Notes: generated from the letters alone by a model not told the origin. Shown: positions 7,911-16,607, counted from the stretch's first letter. The stretch is 64,000 nucleotides of DNA from an uncultured Planctomycetota bacterium (GCA_902786505.1 CADACS010000004.1:1-64000); one strand, 5' to 3'. Numbers and translations: made by a program.

Positions 7911-8891
7911 ATGAAAAACGTTTTTACTTTAATGGGTTGGTCTGTCGTCGTCTTACTCCTTTTAGTTGGCGGAGCGAATGTGAGCGCTAAACCGTTCCAA
8001 CAGACTCCTGACGAGGATTCCACAACGCCGCAACCAGCTCGTGAGGCGTCTTCAAATAAACGTCTAACTGACGAGGAATTTTTAAAGTCTGCGTACGCAA
8101 ATTCGCCTCGGCTTAACTATTACTACCTTAACATGGACGTTCCGTACAGACTCAGCCATACTAGCAGCGCGAAGCAGCTTCTTTTTGAAGGTAAGTACGA
8201 CGAAGCGATAGAAAAACTCAAGGAACTATTGCCGACGAAAGGCGCTATGGTTTACTGTTTAGAGTCGCCAGAAGAAAATCCTGTCTTCTACGAGTTTTAC
8301 GACGTTCTTAAAACGATGGCGGCCGCGTATGAGCTAAAAGGAGATTGGGTGGCCGTCAGAAAGATATATTTCCTTATTCATAGGGACGCCAATACCGAAC
8401 CGATTCAATGGCTCGACATTCGGTGCAACTACGCTTTTGAACGCACTGGTCACGCTTACTCGTTCAGTAAAATTATTGAACTGCTTTCTCGAAAGTATAG
8501 CTCCTTAGACGTCGATAAGACGTTGCGCAGAGCGGAGGAATCAAAAGATAAGCCGGAGCTATGGGATAAAATTCCAATTGACGAGAACGTATACGACGAC
8601 GAAGATTTGCGAGTCTACGCTTTAAAAGACCGTTTAGCGCATATAGTCTGTCCTAAACTCCACTTTACTTACCCTGAGCCTTGGCTGTCTGGCAGTTTGC
8701 CCAAAGGAAGTTTGATCAAGCAGGCGGAACTGAGCCATGAATCTTATCTCAAATTCCTCGAATCAATGGAAGAGGAGTATGAGAAGTATAAGGCTCAAGA
8801 TCCTTCCACAGTTCAACCTGAACTTCAAAATGCCGAAACCGTCGAGAAGGTCATGACGATGCTGCGCAAAATCGGCGAGCTGCCTTACTGA
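7911..8891 (+). CDS. Secreted protein of unknown function
   Basis: A 326-residue protein with an N-terminal signal peptide (hydrophobic WSVVVLLLLVGGANVSA, cleavage likely near residue 26). The mature part begins with a Pro/Thr/Glu-rich linker and is then mainly helical. The segment AKQLLFEGKYDEAIEKLKELL resembles one TPR-like helix pair, and further helices follow, so a short helical-repeat fold is possible. I do not recognise the family. AAGGAG precedes the ATG. It sits just after the truncated LEDRKMLSA ORF in the island. Confidence 0.7.
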   Translation: MKNVFTLMGWSVVVLLLLVGGANVSAKPFQQTPDEDSTTPQPAREASSNKRLTDEEFLKSAYANSPRLNYYYLNMDVPYRLSHTSSAKQLLFEGKYDEAIEKLKELLPTKGAMVYCLESPEENPVFYEFYDVLKTMAAAYELKGDWVAVRKIYFLIHRDANTEPIQWLDIRCNYAFERTGHAYSFSKIIELLSRKYSSLDVDKTLRRAEESKDKPELWDKIPIDENVYDDEDLRVYALKDRLAHIVCPKLHFTYPEPWLSGSLPKGSLIKQAELSHESYLKFLESMEEEYEKYKAQDPSTVQPELQNAETVEKVMTMLRKIGELPY

Positions 8892-9003
8892 TTTTCCGTA
8901 TGTGTTTTTTAGAGAGGAGAATCGGCGGAACGGCGGTTCCGTCGGTTCTCTCTTTTGTTTAGTGGTCTTTGCCGAGACAGGGCGGCTCAAAGGATTTCTT
9001 CTA

Positions 9004-10260
9004 ATGGGGCGGCGCAAAATACTCTTTGCAAGCTGGCATTTTTATTTAGATCCGTCGAACGGCGCCTCGATTACGGCCCGCTCTCTTTTATTTGAACTGG
9101 CGCGCCGCGGGTGGGACGTTCGGACCTATTGCGGCGCTTCCTTTGACTATCGGCGTTCCGGCAGTTCGTCTTTTGCGGCGCTTCGCCGAATTAAAACCCG
9201 CGGACGCGTTGAAGTCGGCGGGGACGTTCCTTTTTCTATCGTTTCCTTTCGTGACTCGTCGACGCGGCGCGTATGCGGAGAGGACGTTTTAGAACGCACG
9301 TCCGACGGCGGCGGCGTTGGCGTCGACTCGTTTCTCTTCGTTCCCAAAGCGGCGGTCGGGCGCGCGCTGACGCCGCGAATAGGCGAGGTCTGGCTTCGTT
9401 TTTTCAGTGAAACGATGCGCAGCTTTCAGCCCGACGTCGTTCTAACCTACGGCAGTTATGAGTTTGGCCCGCGATTAATGAAAATAGCTAAGGAATACGG
9501 CGCGAGAATTGTCGTCCTTGTTCAAAACCTTTCGTATCGCGGCGCCGAATGGTTCCGATATGCCGACGCGGCGATTGTTCCGTCCCGTTTTGCCGCCGAC
9601 TTCTACCGTAAGTCTTTGGGATTGGATTTCGCCGTTATTCCTCCTCTGATAGATGAAAACGACGTTCTAACGAATCAGGACGAGAGCGTGGAATCTCCCC
9701 GAAAACACGTTCTTTTCGTCAATCCGGAGGAATCGAAGGGGGCGGGCATTTTTGTCAAACTCGCGGAAAAGATAACCAAGCGGCGTTCCGACGTCCCTTT
9801 CTTGCTCGTAGAGGGGAGCGCGGGCGCGGAGCGTCTTTTCTCTTTCGGCGCTTCGCAAAATCTGGTCGACGGTTTGAACATTCTTCCTAACGGGGTTCGG
9901 CCGCGCGATTTTTACCGCCTAACGAAGCTTACCCTTGCGCCGTCCCTTGTCGACGAAAGCTTTGGCAGAGTCGTCGCGGAATCTCAAATGAACGGGATCC
10001 CCGTCCTGACGTCGACGGCAGGCGCTTTGCCCGAAACGCTGGGCGGCGCCGGCTTGGCCCTTCCCGTCCCCGAACGTCTGCGCGCAGGAGGATTTAAGAT
10101 TCCGTCCGATACAGAAATAGAACCTTGGGTCACGGCGCTCGAGAGAATATGGGACGACCGCTCTTTATATGAAGAATACAGCGCGAAAGGACTTGCGCGC
10201 GCAGCTGTGTGGAACCGGGATCAGGTCGGCGATCTGTATGAAAAGATTCTGCTGGGATAA
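9004..10260 (+). CDS. Glycosyltransferase family 4
   Basis: A 418-residue GT-B glycosyltransferase. The N-terminal half starts KILFASWHFYLDPSNGAS, followed by a Rossmann-like donor half with VVLVQNL, VIPPLID and the GT4 signature region ESFGRVVAESQMNGIPVL...GALPETLGG. The frame is open from 8902, but ATG 9004 follows AAAGGA and matches the expected N-terminus. Donor and acceptor are unknown; cell-surface polysaccharide or protein glycosylation is likely. It is followed by a clear terminator. Confidence 0.85.
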   Translation: MGRRKILFASWHFYLDPSNGASITARSLLFELARRGWDVRTYCGASFDYRRSGSSSFAALRRIKTRGRVEVGGDVPFSIVSFRDSSTRRVCGEDVLERTSDGGGVGVDSFLFVPKAAVGRALTPRIGEVWLRFFSETMRSFQPDVVLTYGSYEFGPRLMKIAKEYGARIVVLVQNLSYRGAEWFRYADAAIVPSRFAADFYRKSLGLDFAVIPPLIDENDVLTNQDESVESPRKHVLFVNPEESKGAGIFVKLAEKITKRRSDVPFLLVEGSAGAERLFSFGASQNLVDGLNILPNGVRPRDFYRLTKLTLAPSLVDESFGRVVAESQMNGIPVLTSTAGALPETLGGAGLALPVPERLRAGGFKIPSDTEIEPWVTALERIWDDRSLYEEYSAKGLARAAVWNRDQVGDLYEKILLG

Positions 10261-10398
10261 GCCTGTTGTGCGGAACGGTCGGGCAGAAGTTTTTCAGCGC
10301 GCCCGGCGCCGCCGCGACTCTGTTCACGGCGCCGCCGCAATTGAAACGCCGCCAGACGTTCGCAAAATCTTCAGCTTTCTATCAAAGGGGTAAAAAAG

Positions 10399-10440
10399 AA
10401 CAAACGCCTATTCGAGCGACTCGGATTGGCGTTTGTTTGT
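10399..10440 (+). terminator. Terminator after GT4 gene
   Basis: A 10-bp perfect stem AACAAACGCC/GGCGTTTGTT (10399-10408, 10428-10437) with a 19-nt loop; A-rich upstream, T-rich downstream. Confidence 0.7.
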
Positions 10441-10687
10441 GAAACATGAAGATAAATAAGCCGGGAAATAAAAAAGAAATATCGACGGAAAGACAAGTGT
10501 GGAAGCGCCAACCGTAGACGACAAGCAGCATGGTAGCCAACGAAACGTCGCTAACTCAAAGAATGTAAAATGAAAAGCGCAAAAAAGTTAATTATTTACA
10601 AGATAATATTTTACAAGACAGACAATACTGCAATTTATATAGATTTATAGTAGATTAGGAAGCTAGTTTTATAAAAAAACAAAAAAA
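10441..10687. other. AT-rich stretch without genes
   Basis: Composition drops sharply here compared with the GC-rich flanks. No ORF, RNA gene or repeat is recognised. It marks the beginning of the AT-rich part of the island. Confidence 0.5.
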
Positions 10688-10771
10688 TTAACCTTTATAG
10701 GTTGACATATTCAACTTATCAGGTACAATAAATACATAACATTGGTTAAGGAGTTCAAATTATGTTAACCA
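10688..10771 (+). promoter_or_regulatory. Strong promoter with operator-like inverted repeats
   Basis: TTGACA (10702-10707) and TACAAT (10724-10729) are spaced 16 bp apart. Half sites of the form TTAACC/GGTTAA surround them: AACCT-4-AGGTT (10690-10703) overlaps the -35, and TGGTTAA/TTAACCA (10743-10749, 10765-10771) brackets the ribosome site and start codon. This is the layout expected for autorepression by the XRE protein that follows. Confidence 0.65.
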
Positions 10772-11124
10772 GTTTGGGAAAATTTTTGAGAAAATTACGT
10801 ATCGACAATGGCGAAATACTGCGAGACATGGCCAAAAAACTCTCCGTTTCTTCCGCCTTTCTCTCAGCAGTAGAAAATGGAAAGAAGAAGGTTCCGGAAG
10901 GTTGGCTTTTGAAATTAGGGGAGCTGTATTCTCTAACTTCAGAACAAATTCTAGAACTTCAAGAAGCCTTTCTTGAATCAAAAAACACTATCGAAATTGA
11001 TATCAGCAAAGCCTCGTTTAACAATCGACGACTTGCTGTTTCCTTTGCACGCCAATTTAACACTTTGGACGAAGACGCTTCAATTATGCTGTATAATATT
11101 TTAAACAAACGTTCGGAGGACTGA
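10762..11124 (+). CDS. XRE-family HTH regulator
   Basis: A 120-residue protein. The first 65 residues form a Cro/C1-type helix-turn-helix: LGKFLRKLRIDNGEILRDMA, KKLSVSSAFLSAVENGKK, then a helical stretch. AAGGAG precedes the ATG. The next gene starts 3 bp after its stop and encodes an ImmA-type metalloprotease. Such pairs control mobile elements (ImmR/ImmA of ICEBs1) and some toxin-antitoxin-like loci, the protease cleaving the repressor. Operator-like repeats overlap its promoter, which supports autoregulation. Low GC and codon use differ from the core genome. Confidence 0.88.
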   Translation: MLTSLGKFLRKLRIDNGEILRDMAKKLSVSSAFLSAVENGKKKVPEGWLLKLGELYSLTSEQILELQEAFLESKNTIEIDISKASFNNRRLAVSFARQFNTLDEDASIMLYNILNKRSED

Positions 11125-11127
11125 TTC

Positions 11128-11646
11128 GTGCCTAAATACATCGTTGAATCTAAATCACGAGCAGAACTGCGGCTTCTTGCAGAAGTATTTCGCATGTTGC
11201 TTAATTTAACAGATGAACTGCGGGTTCCCATTGTAGAATTATTGGACGTACTCAGTATACATTTAAAGGGTTTTAGCTACGAGATTGTTCCCGATGAAGC
11301 ATTGCCTGAGGGAATCCATGCAGAGACAGACATTAGAACAGGGCATATTACCATTAAAGAGAGCGTTTACGAAGGAGCCTGCAACGGTTTGGGGCGAGAT
11401 CGAATGACAATTGCCCATGAAATCGGCCATTTTATCACTCTCTGTTTCTGCGGATTCAAGTTACAACGAGGTTTTAAAGGTAGCAAGTTAAAAACCTTCA
11501 ACGATCCTGAGTGGCAAGCGAAATGTTTCGCGGGAGAATTCATGATATCACGACGTTTAACAGCCAACATGACGCCTATCGAGATATCCAGAGCATGCGG
11601 GGTTTCATATTCCGCAGCTTATTACCAGTACAAACATAGAAATTAA
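11128..11646 (+). CDS. ImmA/IrrE-family metallo-endopeptidase
   Basis: A 172-residue cytoplasmic zinc peptidase (COG2856 type). The zinc site is IAHEIGHF (HExxH) around residue 98, and a downstream Glu within AKCFAGEFMIS gives the third ligand. By analogy with ImmA it would cut the XRE repressor encoded immediately upstream after a stress signal, derepressing other element genes. GTG start at 11128 with CGGAGGA in front. The AT-rich composition matches its partner. Confidence 0.88.
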   Translation: MPKYIVESKSRAELRLLAEVFRMLLNLTDELRVPIVELLDVLSIHLKGFSYEIVPDEALPEGIHAETDIRTGHITIKESVYEGACNGLGRDRMTIAHEIGHFITLCFCGFKLQRGFKGSKLKTFNDPEWQAKCFAGEFMISRRLTANMTPIEISRACGVSYSAAYYQYKHRN

Positions 11647-11680
11647 AATCCTAAAACCAAACGAATTGAAAGTCAGAAAA

Positions 11681-11716
11681 ATTCTGTGCTGATTGGAGGA
11701 ACAACCGGCACAGAAT
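11681..11716. other. Hairpin downstream of immA-like gene
   Basis: A 9-bp perfect inverted repeat ATTCTGTGC/GCACAGAAT with an 18-nt loop, nested in an outer pair GTCAGA (11672-11677)/TCTGAC (11743-11748). It could be a terminator or an old mobile-element end. Confidence 0.45.
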
Positions 11717-11822
11717 CGATTACCGAACATTTTTATTCGTAATCTGACAGTCGTAATTTTAGAAGAAAAGACGTTGTTGCATTTTTGTTTGATGAATTGG
11801 AATTACTGTAACTCTAGTTGTC

Positions 11823-11860
11823 TCAAAACCGACTATATTCGCTTAATAACTCGGTTTTGA
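11823..11860. terminator. Possible bidirectional terminator
   Basis: A 10-bp perfect stem TCAAAACCGA/TCGGTTTTGA with an 18-nt loop, followed by an AT-rich tail. A perfect 14-bp palindrome, AGTTTTATAAAACT, lies at 11931-11944. Confidence 0.4.
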
Positions 11861-12065
11861 TATATTGATTCCTTTTTGCGACGTTTGTTCACGTTTTTTA
11901 CCAGTAAAGTCATGCGGCATTTATATGCGTAGTTTTATAAAACTCCGTTTTAGCGCTTATTGTCTGACGAATATTTGTTTGAATAAGCCATTGGAGAATA
12001 ACAGAAACATGCAAAGCCTCATTCGTACTTGACAGCGGCGCCAATCAAAGTATAAAAGATAATAT

Positions 12066-12660
12066 ATGACAGAAACTTACAGCCGGTCTAGATATAAGAA
12101 ACTGTTAATTCAGCGAGGAAACGTTGTCTTTCTTTGCGACAAAGAGTTGAAGACTCGAAGTCGTCAGAATCAAGTTTATCGCCACGACCGTCCCGATGTT
12201 AATTGCGATATGTCTACCACAGTGTCACTAATCTTTCATTGGGTCTTTCGCCTTATCTATCAAATGCTGATGGGATTGAGCAGAAAGTGTATTCATTCTT
12301 CAAAATACGGAAAGTGCAAATTCTCGGATAGCTTTCTCGGATAGCTTCGCTTGAAACATATATTATGTCTCACACAAGATCTTCGACAAAACCATTTGCT
12401 TTATTGGCGATATGTTCGACAAAACTGAGTTGAAGGTCTAAGAAGAAGCGAACGGAGAGTCCAAAAAGGAAGGAACAAATGCCAAGGGAAGAGTAAACAC
12501 TACGCCGCGATGAACATAAAATAACAAACTATTGTCGCTGGAACGGTATCAATCACGAGATCGTTTAGGCCACTCCAGAACAATGATTACTGTTGACTGT
12601 AAAAACGTTTCTTTAGGTTGCAATGACACGACATTACGTCGATATGCGCCGATTGAGCGC
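12066..12660 (+). pseudogene. Decayed IS5-family transposase
   Basis: The 92-codon ORF (12066-12344) resembles the N-terminal part of IS5-type transposases: a Y..LIQRGN start, then VYRHDRPDVNCDM aligned with the family's YSD-type segment and a helix leading to LIYQMLMGL. About 70 bp further on, another frame reads FDKTELKV, stop, then ..ESKKEGTNAKGR, which lines up with the family's DSTGLKVYGEGEW...KHG..KRR block with the Tyr codon mutated to a stop. No intact DDE triad or terminal inverted repeats are seen. It is a mobile-element remnant inside the AT-rich island. Confidence 0.5.
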
Positions 12661-12782
12661 ATGGAAAGAACAACTTATTTACTAACGTCAACCTTTCTCT
12701 GAAAGGTCGCGTTAATTTAGGCGAATCCTATTTTTATTATACGACTAGTTACATCAAGAAAGACGGCAAAAAGGAGACAATA

Positions 12783-13478
12783 ATGATTAAAGGTTTAACG
12801 GAATACGAAAAGTATAAGGTTGTACGACCAATATTTGGAGACTGTAAGTATGATGCGTATGACATGCCGATTGTGAGAAAAACAAGTATTGAAGCTCTCG
12901 ATTGGAACCGTTTGAAAGTGATTGGGATTCAGAACGCAACCCCCAAAACATCAGACAAGAACACTCTCGTACTAATGTTCAACTATGATAAACGGCTACT
13001 GGCTCTTTGGAACAATCCTTTAAAGAGGATCGCGCTGTTTCAGGGCTTTGCAGCAGTCGGAACTCCTGATTTTAGCATTTCCCCATCAATGAATATAAAT
13101 GAAGTACGCCATAATATTTACATGTCAAGGTGGCTCGGCGTTACATGGCAAAAATATAACTGTTTAACGCTTCCTACTGTTGGCTGGGCCTTACCAAACA
13201 CATATGATCTTTGTTTTAGCGGTTTAGAACGCGAATCTATAGTGATCATTTCCACGTTAGGTTGTCATGAACATACTGATATTTTTCTGGAGGGATTCAA
13301 TGAAATGAAGGCTAGGATTAATCCTCCACTAATAATAGTTTTTGGAGATATGATAGAAGGTATGGCCGGTACTTTTCTCAACTTCAGGTACACTGACAGC
13401 TTCAGCCGAAATCAGTATTGTGAACAATTGTTCCTAGACGGTATTTCAAGGGTCTTTACAACAGAGGAGGCTGCATAA
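12783..13478 (+). CDS. DUF4417-like protein
   Basis: A 231-residue protein that resembles the DUF4417 family of phage and mobile-element proteins of unknown function. The C-terminal half carries the family-like features: VGWALPNTYDLCFSG, a VIISTLGCHE strand, LEGFNEM, and PPLIIVFGDMIEGM. No signal peptide or membrane segment. AAGGAG lies before the ATG. Its TAA is directly followed by the ATG of the next gene, so the pair is translationally coupled. The AT-rich composition indicates acquisition together with its neighbours. Function unknown. Confidence 0.7.
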   Translation: MIKGLTEYEKYKVVRPIFGDCKYDAYDMPIVRKTSIEALDWNRLKVIGIQNATPKTSDKNTLVLMFNYDKRLLALWNNPLKRIALFQGFAAVGTPDFSISPSMNINEVRHNIYMSRWLGVTWQKYNCLTLPTVGWALPNTYDLCFSGLERESIVIISTLGCHEHTDIFLEGFNEMKARINPPLIIVFGDMIEGMAGTFLNFRYTDSFSRNQYCEQLFLDGISRVFTTEEAA

Positions 13479-13868
13479 ATGGGATCTAGAGGTTCTTTTG
13501 TCGACGTTGATAAAGGAGATTTTTCTTTTAAAGTTGACGGTCAACACTATAAATCCGTTGGGGCGCTAAGCAGTAACCCAAATGTAAAAGTGATTATTCA
13601 GGATTCTTCAAACGTCAAGGCTCCCGAGTTTTCTCACTCGCCTAATAGAATATATGCCATTGTCAAAGATGGAATATTAAAGCATCTAGCCTTCTATGAT
13701 ATAAACCACGCGCAAGACGTAGCTATAGACCTTAGGCATTCTCATCGAGGAGTTCAGCCTCATAGACACGTGCGAATGAACCACAGCAAAAAGGAACCCG
13801 GCGTGCCTCCTACTGAAGATGAACTGAAGCTAATTGAACAGATCAAAAAGGAATTCCACTTAAAATGA
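13479..13868 (+). CDS. Small MGSRG-type accessory protein, unknown function
   Basis: A 129-residue protein beginning MGSRGSFVDVDKGDF, a start style common in small proteins and C-terminal domains near phage head genes of gut bacteria. The core reads VKAPEFSHSPNRIYAIV and then DLRHSHRG..PHRHVRMNHS, a His-rich block that could bind metal or form a catalytic site. The start codon abuts the stop of the DUF4417-like gene, and its stop overlaps the next start (ATGA). A toxin or nuclease role with the following gene as immunity partner is possible but unproven. Confidence 0.65.
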   Translation: MGSRGSFVDVDKGDFSFKVDGQHYKSVGALSSNPNVKVIIQDSSNVKAPEFSHSPNRIYAIVKDGILKHLAFYDINHAQDVAIDLRHSHRGVQPHRHVRMNHSKKEPGVPPTEDELKLIEQIKKEFHLK

Positions 13869-14212
13869 GAAAGAATGGATATACGTCGTTAGAAGAGTTT
13901 AAAGCGCAATACATCGGCGTTTGGGAACCTTCGGAGGGTCGCTGGCTCGGATTGGATTTCTCATACAACGGTGTAGAATACCGATTCAATACAGGATCAA
14001 TGTATGAACCGGAAGACACGTTGCTTCCAGACGGCCGAACAGCGGTATACGGTCTATACCGTAAAAAACCGGATATTAGGACCGGACGCGAGTATGTCCT
14101 TCTTGCCGAGTTTGCCACAATGGACGAAGCTCTCAAAAGCGTCTGCATCGAAGGCATACCTTTTGCCAAAGTTATTACGTCCGATAACGTGGAATTATTG
14201 GGGCAAGACTAA
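13865..14212 (+). CDS. Small protein coupled to MGSRG-type gene
   Basis: A 115-residue acidic/aromatic protein with alternating strand-like segments (WLGLDFSYNGVEYRFNTG, AVYGLYRKKP, REYVLLAEFATMDEAL). It overlaps the upstream gene by an ATGA junction. Length and coupling fit an immunity- or antitoxin-like partner, but no family is recognised. The operon ends at an inverted repeat about 50 bp downstream. Confidence 0.65.
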   Translation: MRKNGYTSLEEFKAQYIGVWEPSEGRWLGLDFSYNGVEYRFNTGSMYEPEDTLLPDGRTAVYGLYRKKPDIRTGREYVLLAEFATMDEALKSVCIEGIPFAKVITSDNVELLGQD

Positions 14213-14264
14213 AAACAAACGCGCTTTTCAGATTACAGACAGATCGACATGAATCAAACATTCC

Positions 14265-14300
14265 CGTTTTTTAATCTCATTTCTCCAAGATTAAAAAACG
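14265..14300. terminator. Terminator of the DUF4417 operon
   Basis: A 13-bp perfect inverted repeat, CGTTTTTTAATCT/AGATTAAAAAACG (14265-14277, 14288-14300), with a 10-nt loop. The T-run lies within the arms, so it could act on either strand. Confidence 0.6.
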
Positions 14301-14354
14301 CCGCTTGTGCAAAGGAAAGAAGGTTCGGCAAAAGAGAGACAAAAAACAAAAACA

Positions 14355-14579
14355 GCGTCTCCGTGCTCGAGCCGAATCCGGACGCCCAAAAGAAATACGA
14401 CGCCGCGTTCCCCGTCTATCAGAAGCTCTATCGCTCCCTGAAAGAGGACCTCCGCGCGATCGCCACCTCGGCTGATCTACCGGCGAAACAAAAGAACGCG
14501 CCCCGAACAAGAGGCGCGTTCGACGACGCAAAAAAAGAAAAAGCGCCGCCGATTCAGAAGAGAGAATCGGCGGCGCTTT
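14355..14579 (+). repeat. Direct repeat copy 2: detached xylB 3' end
   Basis: This segment encodes, in an open frame, PNPDAQKKYDAAFPVYQKLY and the following residues of the xylulokinase C-terminus, with no kinase gene in front of it, then the spacer and the same terminator (14541-14579: 15-bp stem AAGCGCCGCCGATTC). It is the partner of 7176-7404 and closes the island. Confidence 0.9.
14541..14579 (+). terminator. Duplicate of the xylB terminator
   Basis: The same 15-bp stem as at 7366 (14541-14555, 14564-14578). It now stands between the island and the converging Cys-rich gene. Confidence 0.8.
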
Positions 14580-14616
14580 GACGTTACGGGACGTTCTTCA
14601 GGGGAACGTTAGTTCG

Positions 14617-15765
14617 TCATTTGTTGTACGCGTAAGCCTGATTGCCGCGGAGCGTCAGGTTGAACGCCAGAGAGGACGTGTCGCCCGCGGTGAGCGTGGT
14701 CGACTGAACGTCTTCGTACGTGCGGCCGTCGCGAACGGCGACGACGCGAATCTCGAACGCGTAGGTTTCGCCAACTTCAAGATTCTTCGCGGCGAACGTG
14801 CGGACTTCGCCCGTCTGCTTCGTGCGATAGCCGTTGACGTAAACGACGGCGTCTTTCGGAACGAGCATCTTAATGAGGCCGGCGCCGGTCGTGGCCGGTT
14901 CGGTCGCGGGCGCGATTTCCGGAGCGCCGGAATTGTACTCGTCGACCGGCTGCGCGTCGTCTTCGACGCCCGGAACGGCGGGCTGTTCGGTCGCGGCGGG
15001 CTGTTCTTCCGGTTCGTACGAGCGCGCGGGCGCGGCGCCTGCGCCTTTAGCGCCTTCGGGGCGGCCGGTTTCTTTATTCAGAGGACGAACCTGACCGGGC
15101 ATATATCCGTTGCCGCAGCATCCGCCGGGCGCAAAGACCGCGCCGGTATTGAAGCAGGCGGGTTCGCAGGGCTCGCAAGCCGGCGCGCACGGATTGCAGA
15201 CCGGTTCGCACGGATTGCACGCGGGCGCGCACGGATCGCAGACGGCGCAGGGATCCCAGCCGCAGGGGTCGCAGCAGTCGTCGATCGCCCAGCAGGGATC
15301 GCAGACGTATGCGGGCTGGCAGAAGTTGCAATGTCCGAAGAGGAAATCGCGCACGCCGCGCAGCACGCTTCCGGCGCCGTTCAGAACGGTCCGGACCGGC
15401 TGGAACGCGGGCCGCGCGGGTTCCCAGCCGTATTCGTCGACGAATCCGAAGTCGCCGACGTAGCCGTCGAAGACCGGATATTCAAAGGACGCGGCCGCGG
15501 GAGCCGAGCCCGCGCATTCGGCGCATTCGCCGTAGGCCATGTTCACGCCGCTCGCTTCATAGCCGTCGAAGGAGACGGAACCCATGTCGCCGAACGTCAG
15601 CGCCTCGCCGGCGAAGAATCCGTCGGACGCGGCCGGCGCGGACTTGGAAAAACCTTTGAACAGACCGCCGTCAAACAAGCCGCCGGCGGCAAACGCGTGA
15701 GAAGCGGCCGCGGAAATTACGACGGCGGCCGCGACACGCAGCGCGAAGTTAACGTTAAATTTCAT
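14617..15765 (-). CDS. Cys-rich secreted protein with TIGR03000-like domain
   Basis: A 382-residue exported protein. A signal peptide (RVAAAVVISAAASHAFA) is followed by a Gly/Ala/Phe-rich region, then around residues 145-215 a dense run of C-x-PC units (CDPC, CNPC, CEPC; about twenty cysteines), a Glu/Pro/Ala-rich linker and a C-terminal domain of about 75 residues (VPKDAVVYVNGYRTKQTGEVR...). That last domain matches TIGR03000, which is restricted to Planctomycetes. The ATG at 15765 is preferred over 15771 because GAGGAG sits at proper distance. A role in the proteinaceous envelope, perhaps disulfide-linked, is inferred. Confidence 0.85.
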   Translation of the reverse strand: MKFNVNFALRVAAAVVISAAASHAFAAGGLFDGGLFKGFSKSAPAASDGFFAGEALTFGDMGSVSFDGYEASGVNMAYGECAECAGSAPAAASFEYPVFDGYVGDFGFVDEYGWEPARPAFQPVRTVLNGAGSVLRGVRDFLFGHCNFCQPAYVCDPCWAIDDCCDPCGWDPCAVCDPCAPACNPCEPVCNPCAPACEPCEPACFNTGAVFAPGGCCGNGYMPGQVRPLNKETGRPEGAKGAGAAPARSYEPEEQPAATEQPAVPGVEDDAQPVDEYNSGAPEIAPATEPATTGAGLIKMLVPKDAVVYVNGYRTKQTGEVRTFAAKNLEVGETYAFEIRVVAVRDGRTYEDVQSTTLTAGDTSSLAFNLTLRGNQAYAYNK

Positions 15766-15771
15766 GATCAT

Positions 15772-16578
15772 ACTCCTCGTAACGCCTGTCCGGCGCGATT
15801 CGCCGGACGTTCAACGCCATAAATGAATCTTTACTCCGCGGCGGCCGGCGCGTTTTTCTCTTCATTTTTGCCGGTCGGCGCGTCGAAACGCGCGCGGGAT
15901 TGGCCCGCAATCGCGCGGACGCGTTTCGGTTTGTATCTTGTTTTCGGCCGGGCTTGCGCGAAAAAAGCGCGCCGGCGCGTTTCGCCCGTTCGCTCCCCTG
16001 TCCGCGCGGTCTGTTCGCCTCGCGCGCGGCGCCTGGAACTTAACTAAGCTCCAGATTTGCCCAAACGGGTTATTTTTCTTCTATTGCATATTTTGCCTAA
16101 ACTTTTTCGTTTGAGAAGACCTAATCGTTGTAATTTTGCGATAAAATCCGCACAGTCTGTGTAAAATAACACTTTTAACGGTTATCGAGGTCTAAAAAAA
16201 ACTGTTAAAGTTTACGCGGCTTTTGCAATTAAGCAACGCTCGGACGACGGCGTTAAAACTCAGGACGTCGCGTCCCCAATATCGCCCAGCCCCGGCCCCT
16301 TTGTCTAGAAAAGATTTGTACGCCGGCGTTACCCACATTTCTCAAATAATCGAAACAATCGGCGCCTCCGGACTCCCGCGCGGCGCGGACGCCGTTCAAA
16401 GAGCCGCGACGCCGTACAAAGAGCCGCCCCCGTTTCGACTCGTTCGCCCAAAAGAGAGGAAATCCCGGAAAAATTTGGAGAACGGCGGCAAGAAACCGCG
16501 TCGGAGAACAACAAAATTAGAAAATCAACGGTAAACGTGCGGGACAGTTTTTTCACGAATCTAACGCCGCGCGCCAAC
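15772..16578. other. Long divergent intergenic region
   Basis: About 800 bp between divergent genes. An AT-rich core (16050-16220) includes the palindrome CACAG-T-CTGTG near 16153. Small ORFs here lack ribosome sites and domain signals. I see no RNA gene. Confidence 0.4.
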
Positions 16579-16607
16579 TTGCGCGGCCATTTCCCATATG
16601 CTAGAAT
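16579..16607 (+). promoter_or_regulatory. Promoter for the alpha-2-macroglobulin gene
   Basis: TTGCGC (16579-16584), 17-bp spacer, TAGAAT (16602-16607), giving a leader of about 108 nt. Confidence 0.6.

Noticed and set aside
15823-16534. Short ORFs in the long intergenic region
   Set aside because: No ribosome sites, Arg/Ala-rich random-like translation.
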